From Saprospiraceae bacterium (GTDB lineage Bacteria; Bacteroidota; Bacteroidia; Chitinophagales; Saprospiraceae): DNA of 64,000 nt. The stretch covers positions 2,264,001-2,328,000 of the forward strand of contig JADJOB010000002.1 in NCBI GenBank assembly GCA_016714025.1. Reading direction: 5' to 3'. Of this stretch, positions 27,601-37,171 are shown piece after piece. The translations under genes were made by a program, and so were the position numbers. Position 1 is the stretch's first letter. Each line of letters begins with the position of its first letter. The notes under the pieces are model-generated. The model made no database searches. It saw only the letters and a program-made list of their open reading frames with translations, and was not told the DNA's origin.

Positions 27601-28554
27601 ATGATCCGTTACTATGCAGTTTCTCAAAATATCTGTGGGGAAGTTTTCGAATTAGAACAGTCCTCTTGGATTAATTTATCTCCTCCATTTGCCCATGGTG
27701 AATTGGATGAATTTGCATCAAAACTTGGCATCGAATCTGACTTTTTGACTGACCCTCTTGATATTGAAGAGCGGGCACGATATGAGAAATACGATGAAGC
27801 CCGGAGTATCATATTCAATACACCGGTTATAAATGAATCAGACAAAGAAAATGACCCGATTTTTATTACAGTTCCTATGGGTATCATACTTTGTCAGGGT
27901 AAACTCATCACTATTTCAAGTGTAGAAAATCCGGTCCTTGAGAAGTTTTTTGACAATAAGGTGAAAAATTTTAATCCTCGAAATGAAACTTTATTCATAC
28001 TTCAAATATTTGAGCAAACAGTTCGGTTGTTCTTGGAATATTTGAAAAAATTGAATATGAGACGCAATCTCATAGAACAAGAGCTGTATCATTCAAGCCG
28101 GAGTGCAGAATTGCAAAGCTTGTTGCGAATTGAAAAAAGTCTGGTATATTTTGTGAATTCGCTCAGTGCCAATGAACTCCTGAAGTTAAAGATGAAGCGG
28201 ACTGATTTTATTGCAGTTAAAGGGAATGAGGACTTGAGCGAATTATTTGAGGACATCATTGTCGATAATAATCAAGCTAGGGAAGTAGCACAATTATACA
28301 CGAATATTCTAAATGGAACCATGGAGGCATATGCTTCCATCATTTCAAATAACCTTAATAAATTCATTAATCGCCTTACTGTTATTACAGTAATTTTAAT
28401 GGTGCCAACTCTTGTGGCCAGTTTTTTTGGTATGAATGTTCCTATGCCCATGAATTTAGGGGATTCATGGATTTCATTTTATTTGGTAATTATTTTTTCT
28501 TTAGGATTTAGTATGTTGCTCATTTGGTTTTTTAAACGAAAAGATGTGTTATAG
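27601..28554 (+). CDS. corA: CorA-family magnesium/divalent cation channel
   Basis: This protein has a long soluble N-terminal alpha/beta funnel domain and two C-terminal membrane helices (residues ~255-277 and ~289-311). The signature GMN occurs as FFGMNVPMPMN between them, with Phe where YGMN is usual. The basic tail (FKRKDVL) fits the family's cytosolic ring. The length of 317 is normal. CorA forms pentameric Mg2+ or Co2+ channels. No Mg riboswitch was seen in the ~180-base upstream gap. Confidence 0.93.
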   Translation: MIRYYAVSQNICGEVFELEQSSWINLSPPFAHGELDEFASKLGIESDFLTDPLDIEERARYEKYDEARSIIFNTPVINESDKENDPIFITVPMGIILCQGKLITISSVENPVLEKFFDNKVKNFNPRNETLFILQIFEQTVRLFLEYLKKLNMRRNLIEQELYHSSRSAELQSLLRIEKSLVYFVNSLSANELLKLKMKRTDFIAVKGNEDLSELFEDIIVDNNQAREVAQLYTNILNGTMEAYASIISNNLNKFINRLTVITVILMVPTLVASFFGMNVPMPMNLGDSWISFYLVIIFSLGFSMLLIWFFKRKDVL

Positions 28555-28604
28555 GAAGGATCATTGTGTGTTCTATGTATATTTTAAGAAAGTAAAACAC
28601 AAGA

Positions 28605-29222
28605 TTAAAATAAACCATAAATCTGAGAACTCACATCCGATATTATTTTACCTAAATGCTCTGGATTATTAATAAAATCCAATTCATCCGTATTTACAAC
28701 AATCACAGGACTTTGATTAAATTCAGATATCCATTGTTCGTATCGTTGATTTAATTTTTTTAAATAGTCCAAACTCATATTGCCTTCGTAGTCCCGGCCT
28801 CTTAATTGAATATGATTTACCAAAGTTGGAATAGAAGCCTTTAAATAAATCAAAAGATCAGGCGCTTTAATCGTACTCATCATGATTTGAAACAGTGAAA
28901 AATAATTTTCAAAATCTCGTTTGGACATAAGACCCATTTCATGAAGATTTGGCGCGAAAATATGGGCATCTTCGTAAATAGTTCGGTCTTGAATTACCGT
29001 TTTAGACCCTTTCTGAATTTCAACTATTTGTTGAAACCGGCTATTTAAAAAGTAAACCTGGAGATTAAAGGCCCACCTTGGCATATCATAATAAAAATCA
29101 CTGAGGTATGGGTTGATGCTTGTGTCCTCATATAAAACATCCCATGAAAACTGCTTGGACAACAATTCACAAAGAGTCGTTTTTCCAGCACCGATATTTC
29201 CAGCAATTGCTATGTGTTTCAT
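28605..29222 (-). CDS. deoxynucleoside kinase
   Basis: This enzyme phosphorylates deoxyadenosine/deoxyguanosine-type nucleosides for salvage. The P-loop GNIGAGKTTL is at residues 7-16 from ATG 29222. The substrate-site DRTIYEDAHIFA (the DRS/ED motif) and the LID arginines in QLRGRDYEGNMSLDYL are visible. A start at 29261 would add 13 residues before the P-loop, longer than usual, so 29222 is preferred. The exact base preference cannot be read. Confidence 0.92.
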   Translation of the reverse strand: MKHIAIAGNIGAGKTTLCELLSKQFSWDVLYEDTSINPYLSDFYYDMPRWAFNLQVYFLNSRFQQIVEIQKGSKTVIQDRTIYEDAHIFAPNLHEMGLMSKRDFENYFSLFQIMMSTIKAPDLLIYLKASIPTLVNHIQLRGRDYEGNMSLDYLKKLNQRYEQWISEFNQSPVIVVNTDELDFINNPEHLGKIISDVSSQIYGLF

Positions 29223-29472
29223 AGAAACAATTTGAATCTGCAAATTAGGCTTTTTATCCAAAACTTTAATGGAATTGGAAATAAAGCCGTTGTTTTAAAA
29301 ACAGACCATTCATCGTTAAAAACGAGCAATTAGTACAGGTTTTATAGCTGAATTTCTATTGGGAATGGATTTGTCGTGGGAAAGTGTCAATTTTGTTGGG
29401 TGCAACAGATATTGTCAGCCTAATGCTTGTTCAAACTGAAATATTTACTTTTACAGCTAATTGTACCCAAAT

Positions 29473-30165
29473 ATGTCAAATAATATAATAGAACTCCATG
29501 ATCTTAGAAAAACCTATTTTATGGGTGACGAACAAATTGATGCTATTAAGAAGATCGAATTGAACATTGCTAAAAATGAGTATTTGGCATTAATGGGACC
29601 TTCGGGGAGTGGTAAATCTACCTTAATGAATTTAATTGGTTGTCTGGACAGCCCGACAGAGGGCAGTTATTTGTTGAACAATCAATTAGTCAGTGAACTT
29701 TCCGATAATGAGTTGGCAGAAATTAGAAATAAAGAAATAGGCTTTGTTTTCCAAACCTTTAACTTGTTGCCCAGAATGACAGCCTTGGATAATGTAGCCA
29801 TGCCCTTAATCTATGCTGGTATGAATAAGGAGGAACGGCAAGAAATTGCTATGGAAAAATTGCGACAAGTTGGCTTGGGAGATCGGGTAATGCATAAACC
29901 CAATGAATTATCAGGAGGGCAGAGGCAACGGGTTGCAATTGCTCGTGCTTTAGTTAATAATCCTGCAATAATTTTGGCAGATGAACCAACTGGAAATTTG
30001 GATACAAAAACAAGTGAAGAGATAATGGCAATGCTTGATCTAATTCATAAAAATGGCAATACAATTATCCTGGTAACTCATGAAAATGATATAGCAAAAT
30101 TTGCACATCGCATTGTGAAATTGAGAGATGGAATGATTGAGTCCGATCAAATCAATGACAAATGA
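29473..30165 (+). CDS. LolD/MacB-type ABC transporter ATP-binding protein
   Basis: This ATPase subunit has Walker A GPSGSGKST, the Q-loop VFQTFNLLPRMTALDNV, signature LSGGQRQRVAIARAL, Walker B IILADEPTGNLD and the H-loop VTHENDIAKFAHR. The wording is that of the MacB/LolD/FtsE group, which pairs with FtsX-fold permeases. ATG 29473 is chosen over TTG 29461. It overlaps the cobalamin adenosyltransferase start by four bases. The likely permease partner is elsewhere, possibly the LolC-like gene at 26.2 kb; this pairing is inference. Confidence 0.92.
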   Translation: MSNNIIELHDLRKTYFMGDEQIDAIKKIELNIAKNEYLALMGPSGSGKSTLMNLIGCLDSPTEGSYLLNNQLVSELSDNELAEIRNKEIGFVFQTFNLLPRMTALDNVAMPLIYAGMNKEERQEIAMEKLRQVGLGDRVMHKPNELSGGQRQRVAIARALVNNPAIILADEPTGNLDTKTSEEIMAMLDLIHKNGNTIILVTHENDIAKFAHRIVKLRDGMIESDQINDK

Positions 30166-30722
30166 AAATTTATACTAAATCGGGTGATCAGGGTACAACA
30201 TCTTTATTTGGAGGTCGCCGAATATCTAAAGATGATCTTCGCATTGAAGCTTATGGTACCATTGATGAATTAAATTCGGCCCTGGGGTTGTTGAATAATT
30301 TAATAAACCAGACTGCTTTAAATGAGCGCATGTTGAATATCCAATCGTATTTATTTGTAATTGGTTCAAATTTAGCAGCTGATCCTGATAATAATTTGAT
30401 TAAAGTACCAGCACTTGAAAAATCAAAAACAAATTTACTCGAAAGTTGGATTGATGAAATGGAAAAGGAATTAAAACCTCTTCAGTTTTTTGTCTTGCCC
30501 GGAGGATGTCAGGCCAGTTCACAGGCTCATACGTGTCGTACCATTTGTCGTAGGGCTGAACGAAGAGTGGTATCCCTTGCCCAATTAGAATCTGTCAATC
30601 CTGAAATTATTATATATTTAAATAGGTTATCAGATTTTTTGTTTGTTCTGTCAAGATATCTCAATCACCTAAGTGGGGTTGATGAAATATACTGGAAACC
30701 GAATGATGCTATAATTGAATAA
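30162..30722 (+). CDS. cob(I)alamin adenosyltransferase, PduO type
   Basis: This enzyme transfers the adenosyl group of ATP to Co(I) of corrinoids to make coenzyme B12. The N-terminal ATP-binding motif MKIYTKSGDQGTTSLFGGRR and the helical-bundle motif RTICRRAERRVVSL are diagnostic, and DELNSALGLL follows the family. At 186 residues it is normal. It is translationally coupled to the upstream ABC ATPase through an ATGA overlap, and its 3' end overlaps the convergent MBL gene by 14 bases. No cobalamin riboswitch is visible. Confidence 0.95.
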   Translation: MKIYTKSGDQGTTSLFGGRRISKDDLRIEAYGTIDELNSALGLLNNLINQTALNERMLNIQSYLFVIGSNLAADPDNNLIKVPALEKSKTNLLESWIDEMEKELKPLQFFVLPGGCQASSQAHTCRTICRRAERRVVSLAQLESVNPEIIIYLNRLSDFLFVLSRYLNHLSGVDEIYWKPNDAIIE

Positions 30723-31554
30723 TACGATCCAGGACAATACGATTTCTTTCATCATATTTAACAGTGACCGCCGGTGCAATTGGGTCATGCTCCAAAATTA
30801 ATATGTGATTGTGATCAACAGCCTGTCTTAATAAAAATTCTTTTTCTTGTAGAGATACGAGAGGTCGAACATCATAGGCCATAATGTAAGGCATGCCTAT
30901 GTGAAATGAGGAGGGTAATAAATCTGCGCAATAAATATATTTTTGATCATTCCATTCCATCTCCAGTGTCATCATAGCCTCGGTATGGCCGTAGCTAAAA
31001 CGAATTACAATGCCTGGTAACCATTCCAAATTTGATTTATCGGATTCTATAAATTTAATTTTAGAATGTTGTTGAAGTGGAATAAAGTTTTCTTTTAAAA
31101 AGGAAGCTCGTTCACGTTCATTTGGATTAATTGCCCAATCCCAATGACGTTCATTTGACCAATATACAGCATTCGGAAAAGTTGGAAACAGATTGCCTTC
31201 GGAATCTTTACTTACAGCACCGCCACAATGATCAAAATGTAAATGGGTTAAAAAAACATCTGTAATGTCTTCTGGCAGGATTGAATCCTGTGCCAAAACA
31301 TTTAGAAGATCGGTATTGCCATGAGGTTGAAAAAAAGATCTGAATTTGTCATCTTGCTTTGATCCCATTCCGCAATCAACCAGAATTCGCTTGTTTTCCA
31401 TTTCGATCAACAAACAACGGAGAGACCAGGTGCAGAAATTTTGTTCGTCAGGCGGATTAAGTTTCGACCATAAAGATTTTGGCACAACACCAAACATGGC
31501 ACCGCCATCCAATTTAAAATAACCTGTATGAACCGTTTTAATAGAGTGAATCAT
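30709..31554 (-). CDS. MBL-fold metallo-hydrolase
   Basis: The metallo-beta-lactamase motif HxHxDH appears as THLHFDHCGG near residue 107. Other metal ligands are H in SYGHTEAM, D in YCADLLPSS and H in LEHDPI. The N-terminal region (FKLDGGAMFGVVPKSLW) resembles the lactonase-like YtnP/AHL-lactonase branch, so an ester or lactone hydrolase is possible; the substrate is not known. It follows ribH with a 4-base overlap and probably shares its transcript. Confidence 0.88.
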   Translation of the reverse strand: MIHSIKTVHTGYFKLDGGAMFGVVPKSLWSKLNPPDEQNFCTWSLRCLLIEMENKRILVDCGMGSKQDDKFRSFFQPHGNTDLLNVLAQDSILPEDITDVFLTHLHFDHCGGAVSKDSEGNLFPTFPNAVYWSNERHWDWAINPNERERASFLKENFIPLQQHSKIKFIESDKSNLEWLPGIVIRFSYGHTEAMMTLEMEWNDQKYIYCADLLPSSFHIGMPYIMAYDVRPLVSLQEKEFLLRQAVDHNHILILEHDPIAPAVTVKYDERNRIVLDRIIQL

Positions 31555-32066
31555 GTTTTTTTAGATTGAACTACCGTGTTTAAACTCCGTTGTAAACTTA
31601 GCATTTTAATAGCAGCCAAAATAGATTCCGTTCCTTTGTTACCCAATTTTCCCCCAGCTCGTTCTTTTGCTTGTTGCATTGAATTTACAGTCAATACGCC
31701 CAGGATAACTGGTTTGTCAAAACGGAGGTTTAATTGCATGATTCCATCTGTAATAGCATGTGCAATGAATTCATCGTGTTGCGTTTCACCCTTAATAATA
31801 CAACCGAGACAAATAAGGGCATCTGGCATTTTAGTTTTTAAAAGCCATTGTGCAGCTAAAGGCAATTCAAATGAACCTGGAACTCTTTCTAGGTATATTG
31901 CGTTTGAAGGGACTTCACAAATTTGCAGCGTTTCCAAAGCAGCCTTTACCAATTGATCAGTAATGGTAGGATTCCATAAGGATGCCACAATTCCATAGCT
32001 AAATTCTTTAGCTAATTCTAATTCAGCGCTTGTCAAATTTGATAAGCTGGGTAAATTTCCAGCCAT
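31551..32066 (-). CDS. ribH: 6,7-dimethyl-8-ribityllumazine synthase
   Basis: RibH joins the pyrimidine and four-carbon precursors in the penultimate step of riboflavin synthesis. The family signature is visible: VPGSFELPLAAQWLL, then CLGCIIKGETQHDEFI with the catalytic-region histidine, and PVILGVLTVNSMQQAKERAGG. The length of 171 is typical. It sits between a TPR protein and an MBL hydrolase on the minus strand; no FMN riboswitch was recognised upstream. Confidence 0.96.
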   Translation of the reverse strand: MAGNLPSLSNLTSAELELAKEFSYGIVASLWNPTITDQLVKAALETLQICEVPSNAIYLERVPGSFELPLAAQWLLKTKMPDALICLGCIIKGETQHDEFIAHAITDGIMQLNLRFDKPVILGVLTVNSMQQAKERAGGKLGNKGTESILAAIKMLSLQRSLNTVVQSKKT

Positions 32067-32076
32067 AATAATTGGA

Positions 32077-32787
32077 TTATTCCATTGGAATAATGTATTT
32101 GTCTATATTATTTCCGTCAGGAGATTCAGCGTACTTTTCTTTAATTTCTTTATATGCTTTTAATGCACCTTCCTTATCACCTAATTTTTCTTTCAAAAGT
32201 CCAATTTTTTTAAGATTTACAGGGGTAAGAAATTCATTTTCCTCACTGGCAGCTTTTTGGTAATATTTTAAAGCAGTTTCAAAATCATTCAATTCTGCAT
32301 ATACATCACCCAAAGCTCCATTTTTTAGAATAGGCATTAAATCTCCGGAAGCTTTATAACTTTCTAAATACGATTTAGCTTCTTCGTATTTATGTAGATT
32401 TAAACAACAAATTGCTGCATAATACTTTGCAAGGTTACCAGCTGCAGTTGATGAATAGGTTTCAGACAATTCAGCAAAACCTGCAAAGCCACCTCCAGGA
32501 TTATTGAGGGCCATATCAAAAGAATCTTTTTCAAATAAAAATTCAGCCTGGTACATTTGCTCCATAGCCTCAATATTTTTTGGTTCCTGATACATATAAG
32601 TATAACCCAGCCAACCACCTATAATTACAATGAGACCAATTAAAATGCCTAAAATCGTCATTTTATGCTTCTCGTAAAAATCTTCAGCCTGATGCTTTAC
32701 TTGTCCAATATCTATCAACGTTTCATCCTGCGATTGTGCAGATCTTACATTTTTCGGGGTCACACCGGTACGATAACCTTTTGCCAT
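32077..32787 (-). CDS. membrane-anchored tetratricopeptide repeat protein (YfgM-like)
   Basis: A short cytosolic N-terminus is followed by one membrane span (residues ~45-68) and at least three TPR units (for instance FETALKYYQKAASEENEFLTP and GALKAYKEIKEKY). The topology matches YfgM-type ancillary proteins of the Sec/periplasmic chaperone network, but similarity may be only architectural. It lies 10 bases upstream of ribH on the same strand. An exact TAGTTTTG promoter element is located 25 bases before its ATG. Confidence 0.8.
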   Translation of the reverse strand: MAKGYRTGVTPKNVRSAQSQDETLIDIGQVKHQAEDFYEKHKMTILGILIGLIVIIGGWLGYTYMYQEPKNIEAMEQMYQAEFLFEKDSFDMALNNPGGGFAGFAELSETYSSTAAGNLAKYYAAICCLNLHKYEEAKSYLESYKASGDLMPILKNGALGDVYAELNDFETALKYYQKAASEENEFLTPVNLKKIGLLKEKLGDKEGALKAYKEIKEKYAESPDGNNIDKYIIPME

Positions 32788-32812
32788 ATGATGTATTTAA
32801 TAAAAAACTCCG

Positions 32813-32820
32813 CAAAACTA
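32813..32820 (-). promoter_or_regulatory. Bacteroidota -7 element of the TPR-ribH-MBL transcript
   Basis: The minus strand reads TAGTTTTG, an exact TAnnTTTG match, 25 bases before the ATG at 32787. Confidence 0.6.
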
Positions 32821-32867
32821 ATACAAGGAGTTCAAATTGGATTAAATATTACTAAAGTGCATGTTAA

Positions 32868-33905
32868 CTAGTCACGAATAAACGGGTAGTCTGATTCGAC
32901 ATAATTATCATCATATAAACTGGAAGGGCTTGGAAAATCTGAGTTTTCAGCAAATTCAACGGCCTCATCAATTTCAAGTTTAATTTGCTCGTTTATTTGA
33001 TCTAATTCAGCCTGATTTGCAATTTTATTTGATAAAATTCTTGCTTCCGTTACGATGAGGGGGTCAATGGCCTTGTATTGCTCTACTTCTTCTTTGGACC
33101 GATAAGTACCCGGATCTGAAACGGAATGCCCCCTGTAGCGATACGTTTTAATCTCCAGGAAATAGGGTCCTTTGCCACTTCTAATGTGTTGAGCGGCTTT
33201 ACTGATGCCTAAATGGACAGCTTCCGGGCTCATTCCGTCAATCGATTCTGAGGGCATGTCAAACGCTCGACCTATTTTATATAAATCAGACACATTGCTG
33301 GTACGTTCAACGGATGTGCCCATGGCATACCCATTGTTTTCAACAATGTAGAGAATTGGAAGATTCCAACTCATAGCCATATTAAATGATTCATACAGCG
33401 CTCCTTGACGAGCGGCTCCATCCCCAAACATGGTAATGCATATATTGGAGCTTCCTTTATACTTTTCAGCAAATGCGATTCCAGTTCCAATAGGAATTTG
33501 TGCACCAACGATCCCGTTACCGCCAAAAAAGCGATGTTGTCTGGAAAAGAAATGCATGGATCCGCCTTTCCCTTTAACAACCCCGGTTTCTTTGCCAAAA
33601 AGTTCGGCCATACATAATTTTGTTGGAATTCCTCTTGAAATGGCATTTCCATGCTGGCGATAGGCAGTAACCAAAGCATCCTCTTTGTTAATTGCGGTAA
33701 CCATCCCAGCTGCAATTGCCTCCTGACCTATATATACATGGCAAAAACCTCTTATTTTTTGCTGAGAGTACATCATCAACGTGCGTTCTTCAAATCTTCT
33801 GATGCGAAGCATGGTTTCATACCAAAGCATCCAGGTCTCTTTTGAGAATTCCCCGGAAACTTGGTTAGTTGCTTTTTTCTTTGTCGGACTTAATACTTCG
33901 GGCAT
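32868..33905 (-). CDS. pdhA: pyruvate dehydrogenase E1 component, alpha subunit
   Basis: This is the thiamine-diphosphate subunit of the pyruvate dehydrogenase complex. The ThDP motif begins GDGAARQGALYESFNMA and ends NNGYAMGT. The substrate-channel motif MHFFSRQHRFFGGNGIVGAQIP and the phosphorylation-loop equivalent YRYRGHSVSDPGTYRSKEEV are present. At 345 residues it is normal. The beta subunit and E2 are not in the window. TATTTTTG sits 14 bases before the ATG. Confidence 0.95.
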   Translation of the reverse strand: MPEVLSPTKKKATNQVSGEFSKETWMLWYETMLRIRRFEERTLMMYSQQKIRGFCHVYIGQEAIAAGMVTAINKEDALVTAYRQHGNAISRGIPTKLCMAELFGKETGVVKGKGGSMHFFSRQHRFFGGNGIVGAQIPIGTGIAFAEKYKGSSNICITMFGDGAARQGALYESFNMAMSWNLPILYIVENNGYAMGTSVERTSNVSDLYKIGRAFDMPSESIDGMSPEAVHLGISKAAQHIRSGKGPYFLEIKTYRYRGHSVSDPGTYRSKEEVEQYKAIDPLIVTEARILSNKIANQAELDQINEQIKLEIDEAVEFAENSDFPSPSSLYDDNYVESDYPFIRD

Positions 33906-33919
33906 ATGATAAATTTAAG

Positions 33920-33927
33920 CAAAAATA
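33920..33927 (-). promoter_or_regulatory. Bacteroidota -7 element of pdhA
   Basis: The minus strand reads TATTTTTG, an exact match, 14 bases before the pdhA ATG and just downstream of the S9 peptidase stop. Confidence 0.55.
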
Positions 33928-33932
33928 ATGCT

Positions 33933-35939
33933 TTAAAGGGTCTCTTTTAGCCATCGGTAAAATTCATGCTGCCAGACCAGACCATTCTGAACTTTCAGAA
34001 TATGATGTCCTTCGTCTGGAATGTAAAGGAGCCTGGCTTTGAGATCGTGCATTCGCGCAGCTGTAAAAGCTTCAAATGCCTGTGTATCAGGGATTCTATA
34101 ATCCTTTCCCCCTTGAATGATTAAAATGGGTGCATTCCAGTTATTAACCAATTTATGTGGTGAATATTTATCATAGGATTTAGATTTTTTCTTAGCCCAG
34201 TAGGATCCTTTCAAATCATAATTTGCAAACCACAATTCTTCAGTGCTGCTATACCAGGATTCTAAATTATAAGTTCCACAATGAGAAATAAAGGTTTTGA
34301 AGCGATTTTTATGAATTCCGGCCAACATAAAAACGGAATAGCCTCCAAAACTGGCACCAACAGCACCGCGTCTATTTTTATCAACATATGGAGATTCAGA
34401 TACCTGATCAATAGCAGCCAGGTAATCTTTCATGCATTGACCTCCCCAATCACCTGAAATTTGTTCATTCCAGGCAGAACCCCAACCTGGCATACCCCTG
34501 CGATTTGGCGCAACAATGATATAACCGTTAGAGGCCATCAATTGAAAGTTCCAACGAAATGAATAAAATTGGCTTAGCGCTGACTGAGGACCTCCCTGAC
34601 AATATAATAGGGTCGGATATTTTTTAGTTGAATCAAAATCTGGTGGCAATATCAGCCAGGTCAGCATTTGTTTTCCATCTGTTGTTTTAATCCATTTTTT
34701 CTGGACAATAGGCATTTTCAGCTTCTCATAAATAGCAGTATTAATATGGGTCAATTGAGTTGCGTTGCCGGTTAGAATATCAATTGCAAATAATTCTGCA
34801 GCATGATTCATATCAGTACGATGGCAATAAAGGGTCTGATTGTGGATTCCAATTAGATTGCTGTAATCATGTTCGGTATTGGTTATTTTTTTAAATTGAA
34901 CTGGTTGTTGTGGATTTTCAGGGATGCTTATAGAGAACAACTGCACCGTGCCCCGATAGGGTAAGGATGCATAAATAAACTTAGAATCTTTGGACCATAA
35001 AAATTGGTTAACTGTTTCATCCCAATTGTTCGTAAGCTTTTGTTTGATTTTTGATTTAAGATCAAGAACGATAATATCGTTTTTGTCAGCCTCATATCCA
35101 TCTCGAGCCATACTCGTCCAGGCGAGATATCTGCCATCAGGAGAAAATACAGGGTTTTTATCGTAACCCATCATGCCCTCACTGACATTTATGGTTTTAC
35201 CAGTGGTATTATCATATAAATAAATATCTGAATTGGTGCTGACTGCATAATCTTTTCCCATTTTCTTTACTGACACATAAGCAAGAAATTTACTGTCTAC
35301 ACTCCAGGAATAATCCTCAACACCGCCATCTGGCATGGTAGGTGCGTCGTACGGTTCCTTAAAAAGGATATCCTTTTCAGTTTGAACTCCATCCGGCGAT
35401 ATGCGACCAATAAAAACATGGTTAGAATAACCATCTTCCCATACATTCCAGTGCCTAAACATAAGATCATCATAAATTAAAGCACTTGATTTTTGCAAGT
35501 CAGGATATAAGTCAGGCTTAGGAGTGTTGACTTTAACCAATCTTGAAAATGCCAACCATTGGCCATTGGGTGAGGGGAGAAGGTTTGAATACTCCAAATC
35601 TTTGGAACTAAGCGATTTTTGAAGTAATTGATGGTAGATCTGTCCGTCTTTGGAATAAATTAAATTTCCACCACTGTCAAAACAAGCATTTCCGGCGTAT
35701 GAATCAGCTTCAGAAATTTTCTCAATAGTTCCAGAACTGATTTCTAATGAGTAAAGCTGGGTATTTCCTTTGTTTTTTTGTACATCATAATTTGTAACCG
35801 TGTAGTAGAGTTTTTTACCATCTTTAGACAAAGCTTCACCGTTTACCCGACCTAAGGACCAAAGAATTTCAGGGGTTAAAAGGTTTTGGGCTACAAGATT
35901 GGCTGATAGTAAGCTGAAAATAAATAGGAAGATGCGCAT
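33933..35939 (-). CDS. exported S9-family prolyl oligopeptidase-like peptidase
   Basis: A signal peptide (residues 1-18, ending NLVAQ) precedes a WD40/TolB-like propeller (~20-400) with repeated FSPDGRYLAW-type blades and a C-terminal alpha/beta hydrolase. The catalytic triad is Ser in GASFGGYSVFML, Asp in GGKDYRIP and His in EGHHILK. The arrangement matches dipeptidyl-peptidase or acylaminoacyl-peptidase enzymes of subfamily S9C. It probably degrades peptides in the periplasm. TAATTTTG lies 20 bases before the ATG. Confidence 0.93.
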   Translation of the reverse strand: MRIFLFIFSLLSANLVAQNLLTPEILWSLGRVNGEALSKDGKKLYYTVTNYDVQKNKGNTQLYSLEISSGTIEKISEADSYAGNACFDSGGNLIYSKDGQIYHQLLQKSLSSKDLEYSNLLPSPNGQWLAFSRLVKVNTPKPDLYPDLQKSSALIYDDLMFRHWNVWEDGYSNHVFIGRISPDGVQTEKDILFKEPYDAPTMPDGGVEDYSWSVDSKFLAYVSVKKMGKDYAVSTNSDIYLYDNTTGKTINVSEGMMGYDKNPVFSPDGRYLAWTSMARDGYEADKNDIIVLDLKSKIKQKLTNNWDETVNQFLWSKDSKFIYASLPYRGTVQLFSISIPENPQQPVQFKKITNTEHDYSNLIGIHNQTLYCHRTDMNHAAELFAIDILTGNATQLTHINTAIYEKLKMPIVQKKWIKTTDGKQMLTWLILPPDFDSTKKYPTLLYCQGGPQSALSQFYSFRWNFQLMASNGYIIVAPNRRGMPGWGSAWNEQISGDWGGQCMKDYLAAIDQVSESPYVDKNRRGAVGASFGGYSVFMLAGIHKNRFKTFISHCGTYNLESWYSSTEELWFANYDLKGSYWAKKKSKSYDKYSPHKLVNNWNAPILIIQGGKDYRIPDTQAFEAFTAARMHDLKARLLYIPDEGHHILKVQNGLVWQHEFYRWLKETL

Positions 35940-35959
35940 TTTAGTATTGAATTAGGACC

Positions 35960-35967
35960 CAAAATTA
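35960..35967 (-). promoter_or_regulatory. Bacteroidota -7 element of the S9 peptidase gene
   Basis: The minus strand reads TAATTTTG, an exact match, 20 bases before the ATG at 35939. Confidence 0.6.
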
Positions 35968-36075
35968 AAGCCTCCACACGAATTCAGAAGTTTCTTCTTT
36001 TAAAGAACCAATAATTTCTCTGGACAGCGATAGCTTTGCTCCACAAATCCATTCACCAATTAACAGTTTATCCGA

Positions 36076-37170
36076 TTGATATTTCAACAAATTAAGCTTA
36101 CGCATTTTAAGAATTTTCAAGATGTTTCGGTCAATTTAGGTCCGGGCTTTCATTTTGTTACTGGCAATAATGGAGCCGGTAAAACCAATTTATTGGATGC
36201 CCTTTATTATTTCTGTATGGTTCGTAGTTTCAGAAAAACAAAAGATGTTGATCTGATAAACCATCAGGCTGATTATTTTAGAATTGAAGCCAGTATTTCC
36301 GAATTGCAGACAAATCATTCGCTGTGTATCAAATTCAAACATGGAGTATTGAAGGAAGTGATCTGGGATGAAACAAAGGATGAGCGGTTGGCAGCACATT
36401 TGGGTCGATTACCTGTTGTGTTGATTGCTCCGGATGAAATTTATCAGTTTATTCATGAAGGAGAAGAACGGAGAAAATTTATCAACCAAACACTCATTCA
36501 AATTGATTCCAATTATTTTGAAAATTTAAATACCTATACCCGGTTATTAAAACAAAGAAATGCCGCACTTAAGTTAATGAAAAAACAAGGCAAGTTGGAT
36601 TCTAAACTATTAGATACGTATGATTTCAAAATGGAATCGCCTGGTATAGCAATTGCAACTAAACGTGCAGAATTTATCTCAAATCTTAAGTCCGCATTAA
36701 ACGAATACAGTATTAGAATAAGTGGGAAAGACGAACAATTGGATCTCAAGTATCATACAACCGTTGATTCGGATTATTCTAATACACTTTTAAAATCCAG
36801 AACTCTTGATTTTTATGCAGGAGGAACAAATTTTGGTATCCATAAGGACAAATTGGAATGCCTGATGAATGGCCGATCCCTTTCCCATGTGGGTTCGCAA
36901 GGCCAAATCAAAACATTTGTTTTGTCAATGAAATTGGCGCAGTTTGATTTTCTAAGAACTCAAAGTCAGAAAATGCCTGTCGTTTTGTTGGATGATATAT
37001 TTGCTAAATTAGATGCTGTTAGAGTTCAGAAATTGTTAGTTTTGTTGGAATCTGAAAACATCGAGCAATGTTTTATTACAGACACCCATATAGATCGTGT
37101 CAAGGAATTAGCTAAAACCTTGAAATCAAAAACAGCTTTTTATGAAATAATTCAAAATCAATTTTCTTGA
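36076..37170 (+). CDS. recF: DNA replication and repair protein RecF
   Basis: This SMC-like ATPase helps load RecA at gapped DNA with RecO/RecR. Walker A GNNGAGKTNLLDALYY is at residues ~31-46, and the C-terminal half has the ABC signature-type region (SHVGSQGQIKTFVLSMKLAQ) and Walker B VVLLDDIFAKLD. The start is TTG at 36076; no ATG exists before the conserved N-terminal strand (IKLTHFKNFQD). It is followed after one base by a DUF721 gene, a common RecF neighbour. Confidence 0.95.
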   Translation: MIFQQIKLTHFKNFQDVSVNLGPGFHFVTGNNGAGKTNLLDALYYFCMVRSFRKTKDVDLINHQADYFRIEASISELQTNHSLCIKFKHGVLKEVIWDETKDERLAAHLGRLPVVLIAPDEIYQFIHEGEERRKFINQTLIQIDSNYFENLNTYTRLLKQRNAALKLMKKQGKLDSKLLDTYDFKMESPGIAIATKRAEFISNLKSALNEYSIRISGKDEQLDLKYHTTVDSDYSNTLLKSRTLDFYAGGTNFGIHKDKLECLMNGRSLSHVGSQGQIKTFVLSMKLAQFDFLRTQSQKMPVVLLDDIFAKLDAVRVQKLLVLLESENIEQCFITDTHIDRVKELAKTLKSKTAFYEIIQNQFS

Positions 37171-37171
37171 C

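Noticed and set aside
27601..30722. Mg or cobalamin riboswitch upstream of corA or the adenosyltransferase
   Set aside because: No conserved core was recognised; the adenosyltransferase gene overlaps the preceding gene and leaves no leader.
33371..33715. 114-codon frame on the minus strand overlapping pdhA in another frame
   Set aside because: It lies wholly within the conserved ThDP-binding part of pdhA.
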